In this document: piece after piece, positions 23,495 to 32,186 of the stretch
Layout of the letters: each line of letters begins with the position of its first letter
Numbering within the stretch: position 1 is the first letter of the stretch
NCBI GenBank assembly: GCA_035525015.1
Contig: DATLFC010000177.1
Span: forward strand, 1-39,311
From: DATLEX01 sp035525015
Lineage (GTDB): Bacteria; Acidobacteriota; Thermoanaerobaculia; Gp7-AA8
Direction of reading: 5' to 3'
DNA length: 39,311 nt
Position numbers and translations under genes: made by a program
Notes under the pieces: generated by a model
Seen by the model: only the letters and a program-made list of their open reading frames with translations
Databases searched by the model: none
What the model was told of the DNA's origin: nothing

Positions 23495-24274
23495 TCAAAG
23501 CCATCCCAGCTCCTGCAGATCTTCGATCGGCTCTTCGAACGAGCACGATCCGAAGGAGATCGCGAAGTCGTGGCGCAGCCGGGCCAGCTCCTCCGACGTC
23601 ACCCGGAGATCGTGCCACCACAGACCGCCGTCGTCGAACGCGAAGGCTCGTGGATTCTCCTCGGCCATGATCTGCGGCGCGAAATCCGGCAGCGCCGCGG
23701 CGATGAAGACGTTCAGGAAGCCGTGCATCGTGGCGCGCGGAGCGTTCGCCTCGTAGGTCAGCGGTTTCACGCAGCGGATCGGATGATGCAGGCCGGCGGT
23801 CGCTTTGAACGCGAGGTTACGCTCACGGCACCCTCGGAGGAACGCCACGACCCGCTCCGTCGGCGGGATGGCATCGGGCGTGACGCCTCCCGTTCTGATC
23901 TTGGCCCGCAACCCGTGCGCGGCGATGGCGTCGAGCAGGCGCACGTCGGCGATCTCGACGTAGACCGTGCGCGAACCGAGGACCTTCGCCATGCCACGGA
24001 TGTCGTCCTCGCTCGCCGCCCTCGTTTCGATGACATCGACCGGCGGAACGCGGGCGGCGGCGCCCGCGCTCCAGAGGACCGAGACAGAGAAGTTCCGCGG
24101 CACCTCGGCCAGACGTTCCGACGGGACGACGAAGCGGCCCAACGCCCAGGCGTGCGGGCCGCGGCGATAGCGCTCGAAATTGCCCACCGCCTCCTCCACC
24201 GACAGCGACGCCGGCGGGAACAGCCCCGCGTAGTCGATCAGCCCGTCGAGAAGGATGTGCAGCGAGCGCGTCAC
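23495..24274 (-). CDS. Uncharacterised protein in the homogentisate operon
   Basis: Protein of 259 residues that I do not recognise as a named family. No signal peptide or membrane helix. Segments that look conserved and functional are LLDGLIDYAGLFPPASLS near the N-terminus, VYVEIAD, KIRTGGVTPDAIPP, FKATAGLHHPIR (one Lys, two His), TMHGFLNVF and SFGSCSFEEPIEDL at the C-terminus. Alternating strand/helix pattern suggests a TIM-barrel-like fold (inference). The GTG start overlaps the hmgA stop (GTGA) and the gene ends 7 nt before fah, so all three are co-expressed. A maleylacetoacetate isomerase is expected between these two steps and is otherwise absent from the window; this gene is a candidate for that or an accessory step. 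Confidence 0.8.
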   Translation of the reverse strand: MTRSLHILLDGLIDYAGLFPPASLSVEEAVGNFERYRRGPHAWALGRFVVPSERLAEVPRNFSVSVLWSAGAAARVPPVDVIETRAASEDDIRGMAKVLGSRTVYVEIADVRLLDAIAAHGLRAKIRTGGVTPDAIPPTERVVAFLRGCRERNLAFKATAGLHHPIRCVKPLTYEANAPRATMHGFLNVFIAAALPDFAPQIMAEENPRAFAFDDGGLWWHDLRVTSEELARLRHDFAISFGSCSFEEPIEDLQELGWL

Positions 24275-25551
24275 ACGGAATCCGGATGGAACTTCTTCTT
24301 CAGGCCCTTCCAGCAGTCGTGATAGTCGCGCTGGAGCTGCGGCGACTCGAGCGCGAGCGCGGTCGGGCGGAGCACGAAACGCGTCTCGAACATGAAGGCC
24401 AGCGTGCCCTCGAGACGCTGCGGCTCGAGCTTCCCCTTCGAGGCCCGCTCGAACGTGGCGGCGTCGGGACCGTGCGCCGACATGCAGTTGTGCAGACTCC
24501 CGCCCCCCGGCACGAAGCCCTCGTCCCTGGCGTCATAGACCCCGAGGATCAGCCCCATGTACTCGTTCATGAAGTTGCGGTGAAAGTACGGTGGGCGGAA
24601 CGTATGCTCGGCGACGAGCCAACGCGGCGGGAAGATCACGAAATCGACGTTCGCCATGCCCGCCACCTCGGAAGGGGACGTGAGCACGGTGAAGATCGAC
24701 GGATCGGGGTGGTCGAACGAGACGGTGTTGATCGTGTTGAAGCGCCGGAGGTCGTATTTGTACGGCGCATAGTTGCCGTGCCAGGCGACGACATCGAGCG
24801 GCGAATGATCGATCTGCGCCGCCCAGAGGTTGCCGGTGAACTTGGCAATGATCTCGTGTTCCTCGTCGAGGTCTTCGTAGGCCGCGACGGGGGTCAGGAA
24901 ATCGCGTGGATTGGCCAGGCCGTTCGCGCCGATGATGCCGAGGTCGGGAAGGCGGAGAGGAGCGCCGAAGTTTTCGCACACATAGCCGCGCGCCTCTCCC
25001 TCGGAGAGCTCGACGCGGAACTTGATGCCGCGCTGCACCACCGCGATCTCGCCCGGCTCGACCTCGATCACGCCCAGCTCGGTGGCAATGCGAAGAGGTC
25101 CTTCCTGCGGCACGATGAGCATCTCGCCGTCGGCGTCATAGAAGACGCGCGTTTCCATCGAGCGGTTCGCCGCATAGACGTAGACCGCGATGCCCGTCGA
25201 CGCCGACGGACTGCCGTTGCCGCAGATCTTCAGCAGACCGTCGACGAAGTCGACCGGCTCGGCCGGGATCGGGAACGGATCCCAGCGCATCTGGTTCGGC
25301 GTGCCGTCGAGAAGCTGCGCCCCCTGGTCGTACGGGCGGAAAGCCTGGTGCGTGACCGAGGGACGGATGCGGTACAGCCACGCGCGGCGATTCAGATGGC
25401 GCGGCATCGTGAACGGAGTGCCGCTGAGCTGTTCGGCGTAGAGGCCGTAGGCAACGCGCTGCGGCGAGTTCTGCCCCTGCGGGAGCGCGCCGGAGAGCGC
25501 CTCCGTGACGAACTCGTTTCCAAAACCTGATTGATACTCGAGCGCAGACAT
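24271..25551 (-). CDS. hmgA: Homogentisate 1,2-dioxygenase
   Basis: Iron(II) dioxygenase of 426 residues that opens the homogentisate ring to maleylacetoacetate. The N-terminus YQSGFGNEFVTEALSGALP is diagnostic. Iron ligands are recognised in PPYFHRNFMNEYMG (His and Glu) and SLHNCMSAHGPD (His). Length matches the family (about 430-445). On the minus strand a TAAAGT hexamer ends 8 nt before the ATG, with no Shine-Dalgarno, so the operon may begin with a leaderless message. First gene of hmgA - unknown - fahA. Confidence 0.97.
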   Translation of the reverse strand: MSALEYQSGFGNEFVTEALSGALPQGQNSPQRVAYGLYAEQLSGTPFTMPRHLNRRAWLYRIRPSVTHQAFRPYDQGAQLLDGTPNQMRWDPFPIPAEPVDFVDGLLKICGNGSPSASTGIAVYVYAANRSMETRVFYDADGEMLIVPQEGPLRIATELGVIEVEPGEIAVVQRGIKFRVELSEGEARGYVCENFGAPLRLPDLGIIGANGLANPRDFLTPVAAYEDLDEEHEIIAKFTGNLWAAQIDHSPLDVVAWHGNYAPYKYDLRRFNTINTVSFDHPDPSIFTVLTSPSEVAGMANVDFVIFPPRWLVAEHTFRPPYFHRNFMNEYMGLILGVYDARDEGFVPGGGSLHNCMSAHGPDAATFERASKGKLEPQRLEGTLAFMFETRFVLRPTALALESPQLQRDYHDCWKGLKKKFHPDSV

Positions 25552-25620
25552 CGCCGGCTACTTTATCGCGACACCCTGTCTGTCACCGAAACTTCGCCGT
25601 GCATGGCGGCCGCACGCTCT

Positions 25621-26859
<1,239 letters not shown>

Positions 26860-26888
26860 AAGTGCAGCGGAACCGGAAGGATAGCCCC

Positions 26889-26922
26889 GTCATTCCGCGC
26901 GGAGCGGGGAATCGGGGCGGGA
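26889..26922. repeat. Diverged half-copy of the GTCATTCC repeat at the end of a gene
   Basis: The segment starting GTCATTCCGCGCGGAGCG and running into GGAATCGGGGCGGG resembles one arm of the 32-bp inverted repeat at 17369-17459 (GTCATTCC, then a GAGCG-type core, then GGAATC and GGGCGG). Here it supplies the stop codon and last codons of the UbiE-family gene. No second arm is evident nearby. Confidence 0.55.
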
Positions 26923-27663
26923 GGCGCGGTATTCGGAAAGGAATCCGTACCGGACTTCACGCCGCACATCGGCGAATCCCGCGTCCACCAGCGCGTCGAG
27001 AATCACGGCCGGCGCGACACAACTGGCCGTCGTATCCCAGTAGTACCGCATCATCTCCTCGGTGTCGCGGCTCCTCGTTCCGAACCGGCTGACGAGCGGC
27101 ACCAGCCTCCCCATGTAGGTGCGCAGCAGAGCCGCCCCCATCCTCGAGCGGGGAACGGAGATCTCCATGATCACCAGCCGCCCTCCCGGCTTCAGCACGC
27201 GGCGGTATTCGCGGAACGCCGCGCGCAGATCGGAGACATGGCGCAGCGCGTAGCCCATGGTGAGCATGTCGAAGGTGTCGCCGCGAATCGCCAGCGTCTC
27301 CCCCACCGCCTGGACGAAATGCGCCTTCACGTTCTGCCGCGCCTGCCGCAGCATCCCCCCGCTCGGATCGACGCCCACCACCATGCCGCTGGCGGTGACG
27401 ATCTCCGAGGCCACCGCGGCGACGGCGCCGGTGCCGGTGGCGACGTCGAGCACGCGCATGCCGGGCCCGAGGCCGGCACGTCGCAGCACCTCGCCGCGGT
27501 ACCAATACCCCGATCCGAGCGACATGACGCGGTTGACCCAGTCGTAATGACGGGAACCGCGGTCGAACAGATCGTTGACGAAGCGCTGCCGCTCCCGATC
27601 CTCGTCGTAGTACGACGGGAGCGTCGGATGCGGCGCGAGAGGCTCTCTCTCCGTGTCAGTCAC
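26890..27663 (-). CDS. UbiE/MenG-family methyltransferase, second paralogue
   Basis: SAM methyltransferase of 257 residues in the UbiE/COQ5 family. SAM motif VLDVATGTGAVAAV, then GDTFDMLTMGYALRHVSD and KPGGRLVIMEIS. The N-terminal family signature differs from menG: YDWVNRVMSLGSGYWYR has Gly-Tyr where the classic H..W is expected, so this is unlikely to be the standard demethylmenaquinone methyltransferase. Its GTG start overlaps the hppD stop by one base, linking it to tyrosine catabolism or to a homogentisate-derived quinone. The last residues (DSPLRAE) are encoded by a repeat. Substrate unknown. Confidence 0.82.
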   Translation of the reverse strand: MTDTEREPLAPHPTLPSYYDEDRERQRFVNDLFDRGSRHYDWVNRVMSLGSGYWYRGEVLRRAGLGPGMRVLDVATGTGAVAAVASEIVTASGMVVGVDPSGGMLRQARQNVKAHFVQAVGETLAIRGDTFDMLTMGYALRHVSDLRAAFREYRRVLKPGGRLVIMEISVPRSRMGAALLRTYMGRLVPLVSRFGTRSRDTEEMMRYYWDTTASCVAPAVILDALVDAGFADVRREVRYGFLSEYRASRPDSPLRAE

Positions 27664-28796
27664 TACAGATTGCCGCGGCGTGCCTGCTCGGCCTCGATCG
27701 ACTCGAACAGCGCCTTGAAGTTGCCCTTCCCGAATCCGCGGCTTCCCTTCCGTTGGATGATCTCGAAGAAGAGCGTAGGCCGGTCTTCCACCGGTTTCGT
27801 GAACAGCTGCAGGAGATATCCCTCCTCGTCACGGTCCACCAGGATCTTCAGCTCGCGCAGCTTCTGCATCGGCTCGTCGATCTTGCCGATGCGCGTTTCC
27901 AGCTCGTCGTAATAGGTGTCGGGAACGGAGAGGAACTCGACGCCGTTCGCCTTCAGCCGCGTCACCGTCTCGACGATGTCGCCGCACAGCAGCGCCACGT
28001 GCTGCACGCCGGCGCCGTGATACCAGTCGAGGTACTCGTCGATCTGGCTCTTCTTCCGTCCCGCCGCCGGCTCGTTGATCGGAAACTTCACCACGCGGTT
28101 GTCGTCCGACATGACGATCGACATGAGCGCGCTGTATTCGGTCGAGATGTCCTTGTCGTCGAAGGTGATGTAGCGCGAGAAGCCCATCACCTTGCTGTAC
28201 CACTCGGCCCACTCGTTCATCCTGCCCAGCTCGACGTTGCCGACGATGTGGTCGACCACGAGAAGCCCCGCGCCCTCCCCCGCCACTTCCGTCGTTTCGA
28301 AGCCGGGGAGAAATGCACCCTCGTAATCCTTGTAGGAGATCAGCGAGTGAATAGTGTCGCCGTACGTGTGGATGGCCGCGCGGCGAACCGTGCCGTGCTC
28401 GTCGTGGATGTCGTGCGGCTCGACGAAGGGTTTCGCGCCGCGCCGGACTGCCTCGTTGAACGCGAAGTCGGCGTCCTCGACCTGCAGCGCGATGTCGTGC
28501 ACGCCGTCGCCATGCTTCCGGATGTGCTCGGCTGCCGCGTGCCGCGGATTCAGCGGGCTCGAGATGACGAACCGGACCTTCCCCTGCGACAGCACATACG
28601 ACGCGATGTCGCGGTTCCCCGTCTCCAGGCCGCTGTAGGCGAGCTGCGAAAAGCCGAATGCCTTTCGGTAGAAATAGGCCGACTGCTTCGCGTTGCCCGC
28701 CCAGAACTCCACGTGGTGGATCTTCTTCAGCTTGAGCGGGTTCCCCCCCTGGCTCTGCGTCCCGGCGGTCGTTGCTTTCTCCACGGTTACGGTCAT
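27663..28796 (-). CDS. hppD: 4-Hydroxyphenylpyruvate dioxygenase
   Basis: Iron(II) dioxygenase of 377 residues producing homogentisate from 4-hydroxyphenylpyruvate. Two vicinal-oxygen-chelate halves: the N-terminal IHHVEFWAGNAKQSAYFYRKAFGF and the C-terminal catalytic half with iron ligands in VDHIVGNV (His), GVQHVALLC (His) and TLFFEIIQRKGSRGFGKGNFKAL (Glu; split here as in the family). A Shine-Dalgarno GGAGG lies 8 nt before the ATG at 28796, one of the few strong ones in the window. Divergent from trmJ over 92 bp. Confidence 0.97.
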   Translation of the reverse strand: MTVTVEKATTAGTQSQGGNPLKLKKIHHVEFWAGNAKQSAYFYRKAFGFSQLAYSGLETGNRDIASYVLSQGKVRFVISSPLNPRHAAAEHIRKHGDGVHDIALQVEDADFAFNEAVRRGAKPFVEPHDIHDEHGTVRRAAIHTYGDTIHSLISYKDYEGAFLPGFETTEVAGEGAGLLVVDHIVGNVELGRMNEWAEWYSKVMGFSRYITFDDKDISTEYSALMSIVMSDDNRVVKFPINEPAAGRKKSQIDEYLDWYHGAGVQHVALLCGDIVETVTRLKANGVEFLSVPDTYYDELETRIGKIDEPMQKLRELKILVDRDEEGYLLQLFTKPVEDRPTLFFEIIQRKGSRGFGKGNFKALFESIEAEQARRGNL

Positions 28797-28888
28797 CGCT
28801 CATTCCTCCGCATGGGAGAAAACAGTCTATGTGAAAGATCCATGCCTTGCGCCACTCCGGTTAACGGTTAAGCGTTTACGCTTTCCCC
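28797..28888. promoter_or_regulatory. Divergent regulatory region hppD / trmJ
   Basis: On the hppD side the minus strand holds TAGACT near 28830 as a possible -10 and GGAGG before the start codon. On the trmJ side there is the sequence GGTTAACGGTTAAG (28860-28873) followed by a perfect 5-bp dyad AAGCG-TTTA-CGCTT just before the ATG. The GGTTAAC..TTAAG string also occurs in both outer arms of the palindrome at 19522-19700. Which bases bind a regulator cannot be told. Confidence 0.3.
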
Positions 28889-29593
28889 ATGCAAGTGCGC
28901 ATCATCCTCGTCCAGCCGCAGGAGGGCGGGAACGTCGGCGCCGCGGCGCGGGCGATGAAGAACTTCGGCTTTACCGACCTCTGGATCGTGGGCGACCGGG
29001 AGAAGCACCCCATCGACGAGAAATCGAGCTGGTGGGCGATGGGTGCCGGCGACGTGCTCGAGAACGTCACCCGCGTCGACTCGCTGCGCGATGCGTTCGC
29101 CGGCTGCACGGTCACCGTCGCCACGACGGCGGTGAAGAGCCGCCAGGTGGTCGAGCAGATGACGCCGGAGGAGGTCGCGCGCCTGGCCCGCGAACGCCTC
29201 GGCTACGAGGACCGCATCGCGCTCGTCTTCGGACGCGAGAAGTGGGGATTGACCGGCGAGGAGATCGCACTCTGCCAGCGGACGGCATCGATCCCGACCT
29301 GGCCGGAGTTCCCGACCATGAATCTCGCCCAGTCCGTCGCGATCTTCGCATACGAGCTCGGCAGGCGCGCGCCGGCGCCGCCGAAACACGCCGACCTCCC
29401 CTCGCGCGATCTGACCGCGGCGCTGGAAACGCACGCCCGCGAGCTGATGACGCAGATCGACTTCTACGGGAGAAAGCGCCCCGACCGCATCTGCCTCGAG
29501 CTCCAGGCCATCGCCGGCCGGGCCGTCCTGACGCGCCGCGAAGCGTCGTTGCTGCTCGCGCTGATCCGGCGGATGCAGGAACGGCTTCATTAG
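28889..29593 (+). CDS. trmJ: tRNA (cytidine/uridine-2'-O-)-methyltransferase TrmJ
   Basis: SPOUT-class RNA methyltransferase of 234 residues that 2'-O-methylates position 32 of tRNAs. N-terminal motif PQEGGNVGAAARAMKNFGF, the middle IALVFGREKWGLT and the SAM-knot motif PTMNLAQSVAIFAYEL are those of the TrmJ/LasT branch. The C-terminal ~75 residues form the helical extension typical of TrmJ. The start ATG follows the family N-terminus; no clear Shine-Dalgarno. It converges on a GNAT gene, and its TAG stop lies in a 15-bp palindrome. Confidence 0.9.
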   Translation: MQVRIILVQPQEGGNVGAAARAMKNFGFTDLWIVGDREKHPIDEKSSWWAMGAGDVLENVTRVDSLRDAFAGCTVTVATTAVKSRQVVEQMTPEEVARLARERLGYEDRIALVFGREKWGLTGEEIALCQRTASIPTWPEFPTMNLAQSVAIFAYELGRRAPAPPKHADLPSRDLTAALETHARELMTQIDFYGRKRPDRICLELQAIAGRAVLTRREASLLLALIRRMQERLH

Positions 29594-29605
29594 GCCTCGG
29601 GCCTA
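29591..29605. terminator. Shared stop-codon palindrome between trmJ and GNAT gene
   Basis: TAGGCC-TCG-GGCCTA is a perfect 6-bp inverted repeat. Its left arm is the trmJ TAG stop, its right arm is the TAG stop of the convergent acetyltransferase gene. It could serve as a small two-way hairpin, but the stem is short and there is no T-tract. Confidence 0.4.
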
Positions 29606-30139
29606 GAGCTTCAGGATCAGCTTCGTCATGTCGTGCTGATTCCCATCGGGATCGGTGCCGTACCCCGGCTGCACCATCGGGCGGAAGCCGAGACCTTCGA
29701 GAGTTTTCACGGCATCGGCCTCGAGATCGGAGATCAGCATCGAATTCACGTGGCGGAGTCCCCGCTCACGAGCGACGTTGACGAGCTCCTTCACCAGGAT
29801 CGTGCCGAGGCCGGCGCCGCGGAACTGCGGCTCGATCATCCATTTGATGCGGCCGACCAGCCGGAGCGGACCTCCTTCGCGGCGATGCAGCGTCGCGTCG
29901 GCGACGATGCGGGTCCCGTCGAATGCGAGTAGCGGAAACGCTTTGCTGTAGTCGATCGACCGTCCCCACGACTCGATGAGCGCGGGATTGTCGATGTTGT
30001 CCCAGGCGAAGCGCTTGTAATCGATCGGCAGTCGCTGGAAGAACTCGTAAAGGGCCTCGGTGTCGTTCGCGGTGAAGGGGCGGAGTAGAACACGGCGGCC
30101 GTCGCGCAGGACGGCCTCCTGCGGGTAGCGATTCGGCAT
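29603..30139 (-). CDS. GNAT-family N-acetyltransferase
   Basis: Protein of 178 residues with a GNAT fold. The N-terminal half has DGRRVLLRPFTANDTEALYEFF (first strand and helix); the acetyl-CoA loop is EPQFRGAGLGTILVKELV; the C-terminal part reads LEGLGFRPMVQPGYGTDPDG. Similar single-domain enzymes act on small molecules or are part of protein acetylases; the substrate here is unknown. I start at the ATG at 30139 (MPNRYPQEAVL). Its first ~370 nt overlap, in another frame, the extended 3' end of the upstream hydrolase gene. Confidence 0.85.
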   Translation of the reverse strand: MPNRYPQEAVLRDGRRVLLRPFTANDTEALYEFFQRLPIDYKRFAWDNIDNPALIESWGRSIDYSKAFPLLAFDGTRIVADATLHRREGGPLRLVGRIKWMIEPQFRGAGLGTILVKELVNVARERGLRHVNSMLISDLEADAVKTLEGLGFRPMVQPGYGTDPDGNQHDMTKLILKL

Positions 30140-31049
30140 GGCGGCCGGAGCATACAACAGCGCTCGGGGCTCGGGGCTCAGGGCTCAGAAGCTGTTCGAG
30201 GAAGTGTTCGTAGGCGTGCAGATGATCGACGTGATCGGGGGCGCTGTTCCCGGCGTAGCCGAGGACGACGAAAGATCCTTCGCGCGTCTCGCTGAGCTGC
30301 TGCATGCCGAGCGGTCCCCACTGCAGCACCGGCGTGCGGCGCAGCGACAGCGACTGCAGGAGATGATCGGCGGTCTCGGTCGTGCTGGCGAACGTGCCGG
30401 GAAAAATCTCGGAGTGCGTGATGACGCAACGTTTCCCGCCTGCAACGGCCTGTCGCGCGTAATCGACAAATGGTTTCAACGAAGCGATGTCGAGGAGGCC
30501 ACCTTCCGCGAGTGGTTTCTCGTCGGGGATGTAGCCGGCGTGCAGTCCGTCGAGCAGGAGGACGCCGTCGATCACATCGGGCTGCTGCCTCAGGATCGAC
30601 CGCACGGCGCCGTACCCGGCGCTGAACGCGGTGAGCCAGACGCGGCGGATCGGCGGCGAGATGGTGGTGAGGCGTTCGCGAAGCAGCCGGTAGGCTGACG
30701 GATCGTCGAACGGCATCGAGTAACGGCGGCTCCCCGCGCCGAGGTTCACCGAGGCGAGGATGATCGGGCGGCCTGTCGCTTCCGCCGACTGCATCGGCAG
30801 CCACGCGGCGCCGTGAAAATGAATCACGAGATCGGCTTGTCCGGCAGCGTCGGCCGCCGGCGTGATGAGCACCTCCACCGGTTTCGGCAGCACGTCGTCG
30901 ATCGTCACGATCCGGCCGGCGGGAATGCGCCGCTCCACCCGTTCGTGCGCGCGCGTCGTGTCGGCCATCGGCGAAGGGTTCTGCTTCGCCGGAGGAGGCG
31001 CCTGCGTCGTGGCGCACGCCGCGAGAAACAGAACGATCCAGAGTCGCAT
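29766..31049 (-). CDS. Lipoprotein alpha/beta hydrolase with displaced stop codon
   Basis: The start MRLWIVLFLAACA is a lipoprotein signal with a lipobox (LAAC), so the protein is probably membrane-anchored outside the cytoplasm. The mature part shows an alpha/beta hydrolase pattern: LVIHFHGAAWLP (oxyanion region), LTAFSAGYGAVRSIL (nucleophile Ser in FSAGYG), LLLDGLHAGYIP, and a final His in DHVDHLHAYEHF. The natural end appears to be near 30185, after about 290 residues, but the heptamer tract at 30162-30188 is read through, and the frame runs on in Arg-rich nonsense to a stop at 29766, overlapping the GNAT gene. Either the 3' end is damaged, or the protein really carries a junk tail of about 137 residues. 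Start alternative: ATG at 31067. Confidence 0.65.
   Translation of the reverse strand: MRLWIVLFLAACATTQAPPPAKQNPSPMADTTRAHERVERRIPAGRIVTIDDVLPKPVEVLITPAADAAGQADLVIHFHGAAWLPMQSAEATGRPIILASVNLGAGSRRYSMPFDDPSAYRLLRERLTTISPPIRRVWLTAFSAGYGAVRSILRQQPDVIDGVLLLDGLHAGYIPDEKPLAEGGLLDIASLKPFVDYARQAVAGGKRCVITHSEIFPGTFASTTETADHLLQSLSLRRTPVLQWGPLGMQQLSETREGSFVVLGYAGNSAPDHVDHLHAYEHFLEQLLSPEPRAPSAVVCSGRHAESLPAGGRPARRPPCSTPPLHRERHRGPLRVLPATADRLQALRLGQHRQSRAHRVVGTVDRLQQSVSATRIRRDPHRRRRDAASPRRRSAPAGRPHQMDDRAAVPRRRPRHDPGEGARQRRS
30162..30188. repeat. Heptamer tract GCTCGGG/GCTCAGG at a gene junction
   Basis: Plus strand reads GCTCGGG twice, GCTCAGG once and GCTCAG. Seen from the minus-strand hydrolase gene the units are CTGAGCC, CTGAGCC, CCGAGCC, CCGAGCG and are read as SPEPRAPS. 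In this frame only the third unit would present TGA in phase if it were CTGAGCC; it is CCGAGCC, so no stop occurs. Confidence 0.85.
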
Positions 31050-31123
31050 GCGCCACAAGTCTGGCATGAAACGTTCCGTCCGCCCCGCGCGTCCATGCGC
31101 GGTATCGCGCCATCGCCACCGGA

Positions 31124-32164
31124 TCAGCCGCGGCCGGCGGCGCGGCGCCGGCCCTGCTTCGACGGCTCCGGCTCCGACGGCGTCGTGGTGCCGGAGCACG
31201 AGGCCGTCGTGCGGCTGCTGTTCCACTCTTCGCAGCCGATGCCGAGGGAGCCGGTGACGGGGTACGTCACTTCGCGTCCCGCCGAATCGATGAACGAGAA
31301 GTAGTAGCGATGGCACCCGCTGCCGGCGCCGCTCACGGTCGCCGACCAGGCGCCGTTCGTCCCGCTGCCGCGGCGGAGCGACATCGACGTGCACTGGCCG
31401 TTGACGACCACCGCCGCCGATTTCGGCGCCGCGCCGTCGTACCAGTTCGCCCACATCTCCACCGAAGCCGCCTGACGCGGATAGTGCGAGCCCGACGGGA
31501 TGCGATACGGAGCAGATCCCGGCCCGAAGTCGGTCACGGCGATCCTCCGTTCCTCGTTGTAGCCGGCGCCGGCGGCGCCACTGTGCCTGAGGATGAGCCA
31601 GCGGTGCCCGTTGTATCCGGTGAACTCGCACGTGGGCGTTGGCGACGTCTCGAAGAGCCACATATAGAAGGATGCGTTCGGATCGGCGCCGAGGGCGATG
31701 ATCTCACCCATCCCCTGCGCGCCGAAGAGACCGATCCGTTCCGACCACGCCGTCGTACCGGAGCCGGCGCAGGCGCACGACGCGGAGCCGTCGCAGCCCG
31801 CCGGATAGAGCGCATCGATGTTCGAAACGATGCGACAAGCGGAATCGTGCCCGAAGAAGTTCTGCCGGGTCATTGCGTCGGCGTGAAACCGCGCCGCGCG
31901 ATTCAGCGCCGTCGTCCACGTCAGCGGCGGCATCGGCTTGTAGCACGCCGCCTCGGCGCACTTCGGTCCGCAGGCCTGCATCTCGATCTGCGGATCGACG
32001 CGCGCGCGGTTGATCCACGTCAACAGGACTCGCTCATTCCAGTTCGGAAATCCGTTCACCGATTCGCCGGCGCGGACGTCCAGCTCCGTCAAGCCAAAAT
32101 CGGCCGCGGAGAGGGAAGCAGCGATGAGAAGCGTGAGCAGCACACCCGCCACGTTGCGAAGCAT
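31124..32164 (-). CDS. Secreted CAP/SCP-domain protein
   Basis: Protein of 346 residues with a signal peptide (MLRNVAGVLLTLLIAASLSA). Residues ~40-215 resemble a CAP (SCP/PR-1) domain: NERVLLTWINRARVDP at the start, ALNRAARFHADAMTRQNFFGHD (CAP histidine region), and GEIIA and GYNGHRWLIL later. At least eight cysteines suggest disulfides. A beta-rich ~80-residue C-terminal part (PKSAAVVVNGQC ... GREVTYPVTGSLG) and a Ser/Thr/Pro/Arg-rich tail follow. Function of bacterial CAP proteins is mostly unknown. I take the ATG at 32164 because it begins the signal peptide; the frame opens further upstream inside xdhC. Confidence 0.78.
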   Translation of the reverse strand: MLRNVAGVLLTLLIAASLSAADFGLTELDVRAGESVNGFPNWNERVLLTWINRARVDPQIEMQACGPKCAEAACYKPMPPLTWTTALNRAARFHADAMTRQNFFGHDSACRIVSNIDALYPAGCDGSASCACAGSGTTAWSERIGLFGAQGMGEIIALGADPNASFYMWLFETSPTPTCEFTGYNGHRWLILRHSGAAGAGYNEERRIAVTDFGPGSAPYRIPSGSHYPRQAASVEMWANWYDGAAPKSAAVVVNGQCTSMSLRRGSGTNGAWSATVSGAGSGCHRYYFSFIDSAGREVTYPVTGSLGIGCEEWNSSRTTASCSGTTTPSEPEPSKQGRRRAAGRG

Positions 32165-32186
32165 GGGTTGGAGGGTAGCGGCGGGG

